Of a stretch of DNA of 64,000 nucleotides, positions 17,993-28,260 are shown one piece after another (positions within the stretch are counted from its first letter, which is position 1; each line of letters opens with the position of its first letter). Under the pieces are notes generated by a model, which was not told the origin of the DNA, did no database searches, and was given only the letters and a program-made list of their open reading frames with translations. The stretch comes from Ruminiclostridium sufflavum DSM 19573 (GTDB lineage: Bacteria > Bacillota > Clostridia > Acetivibrionales > DSM-1351), in the NCBI RefSeq assembly GCF_003208175.1, contig NZ_QKMR01000014.1, positions 1-64,000 of the forward strand, in the 5' to 3' direction. Made by a program: the position numbers and the translations under genes.

Positions 17993-19354
17993 TTATCTCC
18001 TGTTAAAAAACTCATTGTACAAGGAAATTACAGCTTTATGTGCTTCGTATTGTCTGACTCCGAACATCATTGTAACCTCAGAGGAGCCCTGATTTATCAT
18101 TTCAAGACTGATTGAAGCCTTAGCCAATGCGGTAGTTGCTCTTGATGCTGTTCCTACGGTGTTTTTCATTCCTTCTCCTACTATTATTATCATGGCTAAG
18201 CCATGGTCTATGGAAACATCATCACAGTTCAGCTCGTTTTTGATTCTAGCCAGAATTTTTTGCTCAATGCTTGTATTTTTAATCTGGCTTTGCTTAAAGA
18301 TTATAGATATATTATCTATACCTGAGGGAGTATGCTCATAGGATATACCTTCGTCCTCCAGAATCTGAAGAAGCTTTCTTCCAAAGCCTATTTCTCTGTT
18401 CATCATGAATTTGCTCACATATATACAGCAGAAGCTGTCATCGCTTGCTATGCCAACAACGTGACTGTTGGGTGAATAGTCTCTTGACAGGACTATCTTT
18501 GTCCCCGGGGCTGTCGGATTGTTTGTATTTTTTATATTTACAGGTACGCCAGCTTTAAAGACAGGTATCAAAGTATCCTCATGCAGTACCGAAAAACCTG
18601 CATAGGATAATTCTCTCATTTCCCTGTATGTTATTTCCGAAATGGCTACAGGATTGTTGACCAAACCGGGGTGAGCGGCATATACGGCATCAACATCAGT
18701 AAAATTTTCATATAAATCAACTTTTAAGGCGGCAGCTAAAATAGAACCTGTTATATCAGAACCTCCGCGTGGAAATGTGGCAACATTTCCTTCAGCCGTA
18801 TAGCCGAAAAATCCCGGAAAAATAATTATTCCGTCTATGCCGCATAGCATTTTAAGATTCTCAAAGGATTCAGGCAATACCTGAGCATTTCCAAATTCAC
18901 TGCTTAATAACAAGCCTGCCTGCTTAGGGCTGACATACTGAGCCTTCTTGCCGATACTGTTCAGGTATGCCGCTACTAACTTGGCACTGTTGTCCTCTCC
19001 GGCAGCCTTCATGGCATCCATAAACATTCCTTTATGACTTGTATCAAGCTTTAATCTGCCTTCCAGATCAGCTTTTATTTCATTTATAATTTCATCGCCA
19101 AGCTTTAAATCGTCAGCTATGTCTTTAAACCTCTTTACTACGGCATTAAGCTCCTCGACAGCATTACCGTCAGCCAATTGCTTCTCTGCACAGGCAATCA
19201 GCAAATCAGTAACCTTTGTATCTGATTTTTCTCTTTTACCCGGCGCAGATACTACAATAATTTTTCTATCACTATCTGAGAGAACGATATCACATACTTT
19301 TTTTATTTGTTCCGCGTTGGCTAACGACGTACCTCCAAATTTTGCAACCTTCAT
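17993..19354 (-). CDS. lysC: Aspartate kinase
   Basis: The 453-residue enzyme phosphorylates aspartate, the first step to lysine, threonine and methionine. The kinase domain starts KVAKFGGTSLANAEQIKK and includes FPRGGSDITGS and FTDVDAVYAAHP. Two ACT domains follow at the C-terminus (about 300-450; VVGIASDDSFCCIYV and MIIIVGEGMKNTVGTA). The start at 19354 is fixed by GGAGG nine bases upstream. It is apart from dapA-dapB and has no visible riboswitch in its leader, so it is probably controlled by end-product binding to the ACT domains. It is convergent with the SpoIID-domain gene. Confidence 0.94.
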   Translation of the reverse strand: MKVAKFGGTSLANAEQIKKVCDIVLSDSDRKIIVVSAPGKREKSDTKVTDLLIACAEKQLADGNAVEELNAVVKRFKDIADDLKLGDEIINEIKADLEGRLKLDTSHKGMFMDAMKAAGEDNSAKLVAAYLNSIGKKAQYVSPKQAGLLLSSEFGNAQVLPESFENLKMLCGIDGIIIFPGFFGYTAEGNVATFPRGGSDITGSILAAALKVDLYENFTDVDAVYAAHPGLVNNPVAISEITYREMRELSYAGFSVLHEDTLIPVFKAGVPVNIKNTNNPTAPGTKIVLSRDYSPNSHVVGIASDDSFCCIYVSKFMMNREIGFGRKLLQILEDEGISYEHTPSGIDNISIIFKQSQIKNTSIEQKILARIKNELNCDDVSIDHGLAMIIIVGEGMKNTVGTASRATTALAKASISLEMINQGSSEVTMMFGVRQYEAHKAVISLYNEFFNRR

Positions 19355-19436
19355 TTTAAATCCTCCATTCATTTTTTAAAAATTTTATGCTTGAACGGAA
19401 GTGTCCTGTTATAGTACATTAGTTACATATATAAGT

Positions 19437-19536
19437 AAAAGTCAGTTACTATCGGCTAAAGCCCCGTAAAGTCAAAATAAATTCAAATCCAAGCTGCGTT
19501 CAAAATTAGGCAAGGCTTGAACAGTAACTGGCTTTT
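19437..19536 (+). repeat. Dispersed repeat family 1, 100-bp copy with matching changes in both ends
   Basis: The left end is AAAAGTCAGTTACTATCGGC and the right end is AGTAACTGGCTTTT. Most copies have CAATTAC and GTAATTG; here both ends carry the paired change (CAGTTAC / GTAACTG), so they still pair. The inner 3' part is shorter than in the copy at 45093. Confidence 0.72.
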
Positions 19537-19946
19537 GTCAATGTGCAGCAATAATGACTAAGCCTAAATATCACTAAGAAGAGACATCCTCCGGTATATT
19601 GCAGAGTGATAACATAGTGCTCAGATTCAGAGATTTCTGTTTCTCCTAAATCTGAGCCATCGGATAAATTATACAAAAAAACATTATTCATGGCAATAAT
19701 TATTTGTAATATAAAGAATTATAATGTATGATAGTTAATGGTTATTTTATAATATTCAATTTTCCGGTATATGTTCATGGCATTAACGAGTTAATATTCA
19801 GTTTATATTGAATGGTATTATAGTTTATATAAAAATTAAAATGATTACATACAAATAAAGAAGCTATAGATAGTATTTCACAAAAGCAGTTGAATAAACA
19901 TTATTATTGTCAGTAGAATCAGAAATGCTTTGGAGGAATTTCAGAC
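19537..19946. other. Gene-free upstream region of queA
   Basis: A+T-rich sequence without a convincing gene, RNA or hairpin. It should carry the queA promoter, but none is clear enough to mark. Confidence 0.4.
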
Positions 19947-20969
19947 GTGGATTTAAAGGAGTTTGATTACTATTTGCCAGAAGAGCTTATTGCTCAGCAT
20001 CCGGCGGAAAAGAGGGATATGTCCAGACTGCTGGTACTGGACAAGAAGACAGGACAGACAGAACATAAGATATTTAAGGATATTGTTGACTATTTTAATG
20101 CGGGTGATTGTATTGTTCTTAATAATACCAGAGTTATTCCCGCCAGATTGCTGGGAGAAAAAGAAGGAAGCGGCGGAAAAATTGAGTTTGTTCTTTTGAA
20201 ATGTGTTAAAGAGGATGACTGGGAGGTCATTCTAAGACCCGGCAGGAAGGCGAAGCCCGGTGCGAGGTTCGTTTTTGGGAATGGAGAATTGAAAGCGGAA
20301 ATAATTGAGATTCTTAATGAAGGAAACAGATTAGTCAGGTTTGAATATGAAGGCGTATTTCAGGAGATACTGGACCGGGTAGGAGTAATGCCTCTGCCGC
20401 CTTATATAACCGAAAAGCCTGCAGATCCCGGCAGATATCAGACGGTATATGCAAAGCATAACGGCTCGGCAGCTGCACCGACAGCAGGGCTTCATTTTAC
20501 CAAGGAGCTTTTGGAGGTTCTTGAAAGTAAAGGCATAAAAATAGTATATGTTATGCTGCATGTGGGATTGGGTACATTCAGGCCCGTTAAGGCGGAGGAC
20601 ATCTCACAGCATAAAATGCATTCGGAATATTATTCTATCAGTCAGGCAGCCTGTGACACTATAAACTCCGTCAGGAAAGCGGGAAATAAAGTGGTGGCTG
20701 TGGGAACGACAAGCTCAAGAGTTCTTGAAACTGTGGGCGCAAACGGAGAGCTTCATGCAAGTGAGGGCTGGACTGACATTTTTATATATCCCGGGTATAA
20801 GTTTAAAATTGTGGACAGGCTGATAACAAATTTTCATCTGCCGGAATCCACATTGATAATGCTGGTCAGTGCCCTTGCAGGACGTGAAAGTATTTTAAAC
20901 GCATATTCTGAGGCGGTAAAGGAAAGATACAGCTTTTTCAGCTTTGGGGATGCAATGTTTATAAAATAA
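19947..20969 (+). CDS. queA: tRNA preQ1(34) S-adenosylmethionine ribosyltransferase-isomerase
   Basis: The 340-residue enzyme adds the ribosyl part of S-adenosylmethionine to preQ1 in tRNA, the next-to-last step of queuosine synthesis. Typical stretches are all present: [60 protein letters not shown] and [16 protein letters not shown]. The start is GTG 19947, with GGAGG upstream; there is no closer ATG. It is followed by tgt, the enzyme acting just before it in the pathway, so the two form a queuosine unit that runs on to yajC and secDF. Confidence 0.96.
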   Translation: MDLKEFDYYLPEELIAQHPAEKRDMSRLLVLDKKTGQTEHKIFKDIVDYFNAGDCIVLNNTRVIPARLLGEKEGSGGKIEFVLLKCVKEDDWEVILRPGRKAKPGARFVFGNGELKAEIIEILNEGNRLVRFEYEGVFQEILDRVGVMPLPPYITEKPADPGRYQTVYAKHNGSAAAPTAGLHFTKELLEVLESKGIKIVYVMLHVGLGTFRPVKAEDISQHKMHSEYYSISQAACDTINSVRKAGNKVVAVGTTSSRVLETVGANGELHASEGWTDIFIYPGYKFKIVDRLITNFHLPESTLIMLVSALAGRESILNAYSEAVKERYSFFSFGDAMFIK

Positions 20970-21027
20970 ATAATTCGACTTTCAGGTTGAACCGACAGCC
21001 TTTTTATTCGGGAAAGTTGAGTAATAA

Positions 21028-22173
<1,146 letters not shown>

Positions 22174-22299
22174 TTATACAGTAAGCTACCGCGGGAAGGC
22201 TTTAGCCTGTATTGACTATAGCCAACCCGTAAAAAGCTGAATTAAATATGAATAATACAGTTACACTGTGTTAAATAAATTTTCAGGAGGTTTTTAATT

Positions 22300-22590
22300 A
22301 TGTCAGAACAATCAATGGCAGCGCTTGTTCAATTTGTTATACCTTTAGTACTACTTTTTGGTCTTATGTATCTTATGATTATTCGTCCGCAGAAGAAAAA
22401 AGAGAAGAAAACCAAAGAACTGCTGGACTCCTTGCAGGTTGGATGGTCCGTTATTACAATTGGCGGTATTTGCGGTAAAATCATTAATATCAAAGATGAT
22501 GAGGTTACTGTTGAATCCGGTGTTGAAAAAACCAAAATTCTTATTAAGCGCTGGTCTGTAAAAGAAGTTATTAAGCCGATTGAAGGATAA
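22300..22590 (+). CDS. yajC: Preprotein translocase subunit YajC
   Basis: The 96-residue protein has one N-terminal membrane segment (about 7-28, LVQFVIPLVLLFGLMYLMII), then the typical RPQKKKEKK and a soluble domain starting LLDSLQVGWSVITIGGI. YajC joins the SecDF complex, which helps protein export through SecYEG. It follows tgt, as in many bacteria, and secD and secF lie downstream after the SCIFF genes. GGAGG lies before the ATG. Confidence 0.94.
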   Translation: MSEQSMAALVQFVIPLVLLFGLMYLMIIRPQKKKEKKTKELLDSLQVGWSVITIGGICGKIINIKDDEVTVESGVEKTKILIKRWSVKEVIKPIEG

Positions 22591-22690
22591 AACCGGAATT
22601 GTTATATTTTGCATATACTTTGTTCTAACCGGTATACCTCAAAAATAAAATATATGGAAGACATTCTATAATATTTTTTGGAGGTATACT

Positions 22691-23095
22691 ATGGCAGGAC
22701 AGACAACCGGAATAAAAAAGTCACTTGATGAGCATGTAAATTTAATAAGGGTGGCTAAAGGAATAATTTTATCCTTTCTTATAACATTACCTTGTTTCTT
22801 TATGTTTGCATTGTTTTTGACCTACACGGATTTTCCTGAAAAATACACTTCAATAGCTGTATTTATAACTACTGTAATTAGTGTGCTGGTGGCATCGGCG
22901 TACTCAACTAAAAATGTAAAGCATAAAGGCTGGATGAACGGCTGTTTTGTGGGTTTGGTTTATGTCACAGTATTATACTTGGCCAGCAGTATTGTTGATA
23001 AAAACTTTATGCTGAATATTTCAGGGCTGCTTACATTTTGTATAGGAGCAATTGTAGGGTGTATAGGCGGCATTTTGGGAATTAATATGAAGTAG
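22691..23095 (+). CDS. TIGR04086-family membrane protein
   Basis: The 134-residue protein has four likely membrane segments (about 22-46, 54-72, 83-103, 108-132). Glycines are frequent in the last one (GAIVGCIGGILGI). Size, pattern and position between yajC and the SCIFF peptide gene match the TIGR04086 family of Clostridia and Bacilli. Function is unknown; the constant position suggests a link with SCIFF or with export. GGAGG lies seven bases before the ATG. Confidence 0.78.
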   Translation: MAGQTTGIKKSLDEHVNLIRVAKGIILSFLITLPCFFMFALFLTYTDFPEKYTSIAVFITTVISVLVASAYSTKNVKHKGWMNGCFVGLVYVTVLYLASSIVDKNFMLNISGLLTFCIGAIVGCIGGILGINMK

Positions 23096-23114
23096 CATGT
23101 TTCTAAAAAATGGC

Positions 23115-23143
23115 TTTTCAAAACTATTCAAATGTGCTATAAT
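23115..23143 (+). promoter_or_regulatory. Likely promoter of scfA
   Basis: TTTTCA, 17 bases, TATAAT. The -10 box is perfect and the -35 box weak. It lies just after the TIGR04086 gene and about 30 bases before the scfA start, so the peptide can be made apart from the upstream genes. Confidence 0.55.
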
Positions 23144-23174
23144 CGGCTGAGAAAACTTATAGGAGGTATTATTT

Positions 23175-23315
23175 ATGAAGCATGTTAAGACAATTAATGC
23201 GGCTACTTTAAAGAAAAGCCTTGCAAATGGCGGATGTGGAGAATGTCAGACTTCATGTCAATCAGCCTGCAAGACATCTTGTACAGTTGCAAATCAAAGC
23301 TGTGAAAAGAAATAA
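23175..23315 (+). CDS. scfA: SCIFF precursor peptide (six cysteines in forty-five residues)
   Basis: The 46-residue peptide starts MKHVKTINAATLKKSLANGG and has six Cys, at 21, 24, 28, 32, 36 and 43. This is the near-universal clostridial ranthipeptide precursor SCIFF. Residues Cys32 and Thr37 match the thioether link shown for the C. thermocellum homologue CteA. AGGAGG lies nine bases before the ATG. The radical SAM maturase gene follows after 240 bases. The peptide's biological role is not settled. Confidence 0.95.
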   Translation: MKHVKTINAATLKKSLANGGCGECQTSCQSACKTSCTVANQSCEKK

Positions 23316-23349
23316 TAGGTTATATTTATATTCTTGTTATGTATAAAAT

Positions 23350-23383
23350 AAGTGAAAAGTGTTTTTGGCACTTTTCGCTTTTT
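23350..23383 (+). terminator. Terminator after scfA
   Basis: AAGTGAAAAGTG pairs with CACTTTTCGCTT (one G-U pair) around a seven-base loop and runs into five T. It should end or attenuate the abundant short scfA message before scfB. Confidence 0.8.
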
Positions 23384-23406
23384 ATTGATGCATAAATGCA
23401 TCAATA
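23383..23406. repeat. Perfect 11-bp inverted repeat between scfA and scfB
   Basis: TATTGATGCAT and ATGCATCAATA are separated by AA. The spacing is too tight for a hairpin terminator, so it may be a protein-binding site or part of the scfB leader. Confidence 0.5.
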
Positions 23407-23442
23407 GGCATTGCATTAATAAAATACAAAATGCTTTACCTT

Positions 23443-23498
23443 GAGTATTTTTTCGCTGGAATATATTCTTGCGAAGATACTCTTTTATTGGTTTTTTG
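23443..23498 (+). terminator. Second hairpin in the scfB leader
   Basis: GAGTATTTTTTCGC at 23443 pairs, with a two-base bulge, with GCGAAGATACTC ending at 23482. TTTTATTGGTTTTTT follows. It could be an attenuator just before scfB. Confidence 0.5.
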
Positions 23499-23555
23499 AT
23501 TTTAAAAAATGTATCAAAGTATTTTTTTTGAAGGGCTTTAGGAGGTTCTTACTTA

Positions 23556-24899
23556 ATGATTCACAAGTATACAATGCATAATACAAACATAGTTATGGAC
23601 ATAAACAGCGGAGCAGTTCATGTATTCGACGCTGCAGCATTTGATATTGTTGATTTATACAAAACGCAGACTAAAGGGCAGATTATTGAAGCCTTGTCAC
23701 AAAAGTATGAGGGACAAGCTGTTTCAGATGCTTATGATGAAATTGTGGAATTAGAATCAGAAGGCTTGCTTTTTAGTGAGGATGTATATTCAGAAGCTGT
23801 TAAAAATTGGGAAAGGAAACCCGTTGTAAAAGCCCTTTGCTTACATATATGTCATGACTGCAATCTCAGGTGCAGATATTGCTTCGCTTCAACAGGAAGC
23901 TTTGGCGGTCATAGAACAATGATGGATGCTGATACCGGGAAAAGAGCTATTGATTTCCTGATAGAAAAATCAGCAGGCAGAAGGAATCTGGAGGTTGACT
24001 TTTTTGGCGGTGAGCCACTGATGAATTTTGATGTGGTGAAACAAATTGTTGATTATGCGCGAATCAGAGAAAAAGAAACCGGCAAGAATTTTAGATTTAC
24101 AATTACCACTAATGCTATTTTACTCAATGAAGACAACAAAGAGTTTATAAATAAGCATATGCACAATGTTGTACTCAGTATTGACGGTCGTAAGGAGACC
24201 AATGACAGAATGAGATTCAGGGTTGATGGCTCGGGCACCTATGACAGTATTCTTCCAAAGCTGAAAGCTATGGCGGAATCAAGAAATCAGGATAATTACT
24301 ATGTTAGGGGAACCTTTACAAGAGAAAACCTTGACTTTTCAAAGGATGTTCTGCATTTGGCAGATTTAGGGTTTAAGCAGATATCTGTTGAGCCTGTTGT
24401 GGCTGCAAAGGATTCTGGATATGATATACGTGAGCAGGATTTGAAGCAGCTTTTTGAGGAATATGAGTCTTTAGCCGAGGAATATGTTAAGAGAGGGAGG
24501 AATGAAGAAGGCTTTAATTTCTTCCACTTTATGATTGACCTTAAGCAGGGGCCATGTATTATCAAAAGGCTGGGTGGATGCGGTTCAGGCCATGAATATC
24601 TGGCGGTTACCCCTGAAGGGGATTTATATCCCTGCCATCAGTTTGTCGGAGATGAGAAGTTCAAAATGGGCAATGTTCATGGAGCGGAATTTAACACTGA
24701 GTTTCAAAAACATTTTCAAAAATCGAATGTTTATTCAAAAAAGGATTGTTCTGAATGTTGGGCTAAGTTTTATTGCAGCGGAGGCTGTGCTGCTAATGCA
24801 TATCAATTTAATAATGACATCAATGTCCCATATAAGATAGGTTGTGAGCTTGAAAAGAAGAGAGTGGAGTGTGCAATCTGGATTAAGACTCAGGAATAA
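23556..24899 (+). CDS. scfB: SCIFF radical SAM maturase
   Basis: The 447-residue radical SAM/SPASM enzyme should form thioether links in the SCIFF peptide. The N-terminal ~85 residues form the peptide-recognition (PqqD-like) domain. The radical SAM cluster is C102-x3-C106-x2-C109 (CNLRCRYC). A C-terminal SPASM region carries further Cys (GGCGSGHEYLAVTPEG, YPCHQF, CSECWAKFYCSGGC) for two auxiliary iron-sulfur clusters. Start and length match the family, with GGAGG before the ATG. Its pairing with scfA is the usual one. The hairpins between them may let the peptide be made in excess. Confidence 0.95.
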   Translation: MIHKYTMHNTNIVMDINSGAVHVFDAAAFDIVDLYKTQTKGQIIEALSQKYEGQAVSDAYDEIVELESEGLLFSEDVYSEAVKNWERKPVVKALCLHICHDCNLRCRYCFASTGSFGGHRTMMDADTGKRAIDFLIEKSAGRRNLEVDFFGGEPLMNFDVVKQIVDYARIREKETGKNFRFTITTNAILLNEDNKEFINKHMHNVVLSIDGRKETNDRMRFRVDGSGTYDSILPKLKAMAESRNQDNYYVRGTFTRENLDFSKDVLHLADLGFKQISVEPVVAAKDSGYDIREQDLKQLFEEYESLAEEYVKRGRNEEGFNFFHFMIDLKQGPCIIKRLGGCGSGHEYLAVTPEGDLYPCHQFVGDEKFKMGNVHGAEFNTEFQKHFQKSNVYSKKDCSECWAKFYCSGGCAANAYQFNNDINVPYKIGCELEKKRVECAIWIKTQE

Positions 24900-24972
24900 T
24901 TGCTTATAGTGGCGGTTGGCTTGAAAAATACGAAGTTTATATTTCGTGCATTCATCGTTCGCTTGGCATATC

Positions 24973-24993
24973 AAAAGCTGCTCGCAGCTTTTT
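24973..24993 (+). terminator. Terminator after scfB
   Basis: AAAAGCTGC and GCAGCTTTTT form a tight hairpin ending in a T run, about 75 bases after the scfB stop. Confidence 0.65.
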
Positions 24994-25029
24994 GTGGATT
25001 TGAGCAATCAAGCGAATAGTAAAAAACTG

Positions 25030-25086
25030 TGACCGCCGCAGCTGCTTTATTAAATTTTTGTGCCCAAGCTGGGTGTGGGGGTTATT
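25030..25086 (+). repeat. Dispersed element family 2 (hairpin plus ribosome binding site), single copy
   Basis: It reads GACCGCCGCAGCTGCTTTAT and then TAAATTTTTG. The hairpin GTGCCCA/TGGGTGT and GGGGGTTATT follow, joined directly to the ATG of the next gene. It shares order and 3' end with the elements before aroE, iorB and paaK. Confidence 0.65.
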
Positions 25087-25587
25087 ATGATAAGAGCTTT
25101 TAAAAATATTATGCCCAGAATTCATGAAACCGCATTTATTGCATCAAATAGTACTGTTATAGGAGATGTGGTTATAGGAGCAAATTCTGCTGTGTGGTAC
25201 AATGCGGTTTTGAGAGGTGATATTGACAGTATAGTGGTCGGTGATAATACCAATATTCAGGAAGGCTGTATCCTTCATTGCAAAAAAGGTTCTGCCCTGA
25301 AAATAGGTTCTGATGTTACAATCGGACATGGAGCGATATTGCACAGCTGCCATATCGGAGATAAGACTCTGGTTGGAATGGGTGCGATAGTTCTTGATGA
25401 TTCTTTGATAGGAAATAACTGTTTAATAGCCGCCGGAAGTGTTGTTACTTCAAGAACAAAAATATCTGACGGAAGTCTGGTTGCCGGCAGTCCTGCAGTG
25501 GTTAAAAGAGTATTGACTGAGCAGGAAATTTTGGATATTGAAAATAATGCTAATGAGTATGTAAGTCTTTTAAAGTTATATAAATAG
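25087..25587 (+). CDS. Gamma-carbonic-anhydrase-like hexapeptide-repeat protein
   Basis: The 166-residue left-handed beta-helix protein has hexapeptide repeats (STVIGDVVIGANSAVWYNAV, LRGDIDSIVVGDNTNIQEG). Metal-binding His are visible in LHCKKG, IGHGAILHSC and nearby. It belongs to the gamma-carbonic anhydrase/PaaY/YrdA group; real carbonic anhydrase activity is not certain for this subgroup. The start is set at ATG 25087 after GGGGGTTATT; an in-frame GTG at 25060 lies inside the leader hairpin. It is separated from scfB by a terminator and carries its own mobile-looking leader. Confidence 0.88.
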   Translation: MIRAFKNIMPRIHETAFIASNSTVIGDVVIGANSAVWYNAVLRGDIDSIVVGDNTNIQEGCILHCKKGSALKIGSDVTIGHGAILHSCHIGDKTLVGMGAIVLDDSLIGNNCLIAAGSVVTSRTKISDGSLVAGSPAVVKRVLTEQEILDIENNANEYVSLLKLYK

Positions 25588-25725
25588 TTATAATTTTGAA
25601 ATTGCAAGCTGAATATTTAAAAGAGTATTGTGTATTATAATGTTAAATACTTATTTTATATAACTAATTAAACAAAAAAACATTGCTTTAATTGTAAAAT
25701 CTTAGCTAATTTTACGACATGTTTA

Positions 25726-25754
25726 TTGACTAGAATTTATGATAGTTATATAAT
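25726..25754 (+). promoter_or_regulatory. Promoter of secDF
   Basis: TTGACT, 17 bases, TATAAT, about 40 bases before the secD ATG. This is an almost ideal housekeeping promoter. Confidence 0.8.
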
Positions 25755-25793
25755 GTCGTAAGTGGAATTAATAAACAAGGGGGAATTAAACAA

Positions 25794-27125
25794 ATGAGAG
25801 GCAAAAATGCAGTTAGGTTTTTCTCAATAATTGCTATCATCGGAATTTTAGCTTGGATAGGATTTAACGGTTCTATCTTAGGTTTTGATATACCTGGTTT
25901 TAGTGATTTCCGTCCGGGTATTGATATTTCGGGAGGAGTAGATGCAAAGCTATATGCGGTTACTGAAGATGGCAGTTTACCTTCAGCAGAGGACTTAGAA
26001 GCAGCAAAGATTACAATAGGTAAGAGATTGGATGCAAAAAATGTTTTTGACAGAGTTCTGACAATTGATACTAAAAAGGGATATGTACTTGTACAAATAC
26101 CTCATAAAAGCGGCCAGGAATTTGATCCCCAGAAGTCAATTGAAGAAATAGGCGCTACCGCACTGTTAACATTCCAAGAGGTTGATGAAAGCAAAAAGGA
26201 TGAATCCGGAAGCTATTTGCCGACCGGGAAAAATGTTATTGTCGGTGGTGATGTTGAAGAGGCGAAAGCTGAAATTTCACAACAGGATGGTTCATGCTAT
26301 GTTGCGCTGAAGCTTAAAAAAGAAGGCGCTGCAAAGTTTTCTGAGGCCACAGAAAGACTTATCGGAAAGCCTATAGCGATATTTATGGATGACAAATTGA
26401 TAAGTGCGCCGGTTGTACAGTCTCATATTACAGGCGGTGAAGCTACTATCAGCATCGGAGGGACAAACGGTTCAAAGGAGCAGAAAGCAGAAGCTACCGA
26501 GCTGGCAGGTGTTATTAAATCCGGTTCATTACCCTTTAAGCTTGAAGCCAAGCAGGTTCAGAATATCAGTCCTACACTTGGTTCAAATGCACTTACTGTA
26601 TCTGTAGAGGCTCTGGTTTTTGCATTAGTTTTAATATGCCTGTATATGATATTCTACTATAGATTGCCTGGATTAATTGCAAGCATAGCATTAGTCCTTC
26701 ACACTATTCTTGAGCTTTTAGCTCTGTCTTGGCTGGGAATTACAGTTACTCTGCCGGGTATTGCGGGTGTTATTCTTACGGTAGGTATGGGTGTTGATGC
26801 GAATGTAATAATATTCGAAAGAATTAAAGAAGAAATAAGAAGCGGAAAAACACTTGGTGCGGCAATTGATGTCGGATTTAAGAGAGCATTTACCGCTGTT
26901 CTTGATGGTAATGTTACTACGCTTATCGCAGGTGCAGTTCTTTGGAACTTTGGTACGGGAGCGATACAGAGTTTTGCATTGACCTTGATTATAGGCGTTA
27001 TTTTAAGCTTTGTTACAGCTGTAACAGCAACAAGAATTATGCTTAAGTCCATATCCGGTCTGGAAGTGGCAAAGCACGTATGGTTATATGGTATAACCAT
27101 GAGGGGAGGTAAATCAAATGCCTAA
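25794..27125 (+). CDS. secD: Protein translocase subunit SecD
   Basis: The 443-residue RND-type membrane protein uses the proton gradient to help pull exported proteins through SecYEG. It has one N-terminal membrane segment, an extracytoplasmic domain (about 35-250; FRPGIDISGGVDAKLYAV marks its start), and five C-terminal segments containing GVILTVGMGVDANVIIFERI. The domain is shorter than in Gram-negatives, as usual in Firmicutes. AAGGGGGA precedes the ATG. The stop overlaps the secF start by eight bases, so the two are translationally coupled. Confidence 0.95.
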   Translation: MRGKNAVRFFSIIAIIGILAWIGFNGSILGFDIPGFSDFRPGIDISGGVDAKLYAVTEDGSLPSAEDLEAAKITIGKRLDAKNVFDRVLTIDTKKGYVLVQIPHKSGQEFDPQKSIEEIGATALLTFQEVDESKKDESGSYLPTGKNVIVGGDVEEAKAEISQQDGSCYVALKLKKEGAAKFSEATERLIGKPIAIFMDDKLISAPVVQSHITGGEATISIGGTNGSKEQKAEATELAGVIKSGSLPFKLEAKQVQNISPTLGSNALTVSVEALVFALVLICLYMIFYYRLPGLIASIALVLHTILELLALSWLGITVTLPGIAGVILTVGMGVDANVIIFERIKEEIRSGKTLGAAIDVGFKRAFTAVLDGNVTTLIAGAVLWNFGTGAIQSFALTLIIGVILSFVTAVTATRIMLKSISGLEVAKHVWLYGITMRGGKSNA

Positions 27126-28092
27126 TATAAACTTATACAGTAAAAGATATATTTTCTTTGTTCTATCTGTAATAATTATGGCAACAGGTATAATTACTTA
27201 TTTTGTAAAAGGATTTGTATTTGATATTCAGTTTCAAGGCGGAACAGTTATTGAAATGCACGCAAATAAAGACACCTTTACTGCCAACAATGTTCAGCAG
27301 ATTCAAAGTGAAGTTGCAGAGTTAGTTGAGAGCAGTATAGGTAAATCAGCCTATGTACAGAAATCAACTACTTATGATGTTAATAACAAATCTGATTTTG
27401 ACGTAATAAAGATTAGTATAGGCAGTAATGAAACGCTTTCAAGCACTGAAATACAAAAAGTTGAGCAGGCAATTATAGATGAGCTGAAGCTTACTGCTGA
27501 GGATCCCGTAATAAGTGAAGAAAGTGTTGAGCCGTTTATCGGTAAGGAAATAAGCCAAAATGGTGTCAAGGCTGTTATAATTGCTGCTATTCTTATTATA
27601 TTGTATATCTGGTGGAGATTTAAAATAGTATCAGGCCTTTCACTGGGTGTATTCGGTGTTGTAGGGTTATTGCATGATATAGGTGTTATGATAACAGTAT
27701 ACTTGATCTTCGGTATTCCGGTTAATGATTCATTTATTGCGGCAATGCTGACAATATTCGGTTATTCCATGAATGATACCATTGTAATTTATGACCGTAT
27801 AAGAGAAAATACAAGATTAATGAAAAAGATTCCTTTCCCGGAGCTGGTAAATACAAGTATTATACAGACTATGAACAGATCGATAAATACAACGGTAACT
27901 GTATTGATGGCTGTAATAACTATATTTGTATTTGGTAAAATGAACGCTATAGAATCAATTACCGAGTTCAGTTTCCCTCTTATAATAGGTCTTATCAGCG
28001 GTACTTATTCTACAATATTTATAACTACTCCTTTATGGGTAATGTGGAAGGAAAGCCAGAAAAAAAGCAAGGTAAAACCGGCTAAGGCTTAA
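27118..28092 (+). CDS. secF: Protein translocase subunit SecF
   Basis: The 324-residue partner of SecD has an N-terminal membrane segment (about 10-32), a soluble domain starting FDIQFQGGTVIEMHA, and five further segments. The conserved MLTIFGYSMNDTIVIYDRIR lies in the fourth. GGGGAGG lies inside the end of secD, and the coding regions overlap by eight bases. The strong hairpin at 28121-28156 ends the unit. Confidence 0.95.
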   Translation: MPNINLYSKRYIFFVLSVIIMATGIITYFVKGFVFDIQFQGGTVIEMHANKDTFTANNVQQIQSEVAELVESSIGKSAYVQKSTTYDVNNKSDFDVIKISIGSNETLSSTEIQKVEQAIIDELKLTAEDPVISEESVEPFIGKEISQNGVKAVIIAAILIILYIWWRFKIVSGLSLGVFGVVGLLHDIGVMITVYLIFGIPVNDSFIAAMLTIFGYSMNDTIVIYDRIRENTRLMKKIPFPELVNTSIIQTMNRSINTTVTVLMAVITIFVFGKMNAIESITEFSFPLIIGLISGTYSTIFITTPLWVMWKESQKKSKVKPAKA

Positions 28093-28120
28093 TTTAGCAA
28101 CAGATTATTTTTAACATAAT

Positions 28121-28156
28121 ACAAAAAAGGAAAGGGTTGCCCTTTCTTTTTTTGTA
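28121..28156 (+). terminator. Terminator of secDF
   Basis: AAAGAAAGGG-type stem (GGAAAGGG against CCCTTTC) with flanking A and T runs. It lies 29 bases after secF and is usable in both directions. Confidence 0.85.
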
Positions 28157-28260
28157 TTTAATAATAAATTGCCGGTTTGAGAAGTTCCCTTGCTAAATTT
28201 TACAGCTCAAAGCTTATGAAGGTATTTTAAAAGCTGATGCAGGCAATTAAAATTTAATGC

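Noticed and set aside
19355-19436. Lysine riboswitch before lysC
   Set aside because: The lysC leader is short and contains none of the L-box landmarks seen before dapA.
25060-25086. GTG at 25060 as start of the gamma-carbonic-anhydrase-like gene
   Set aside because: It lies within the leader hairpin; the ATG at 25087 directly follows GGGGGTTATT and fits the family start.
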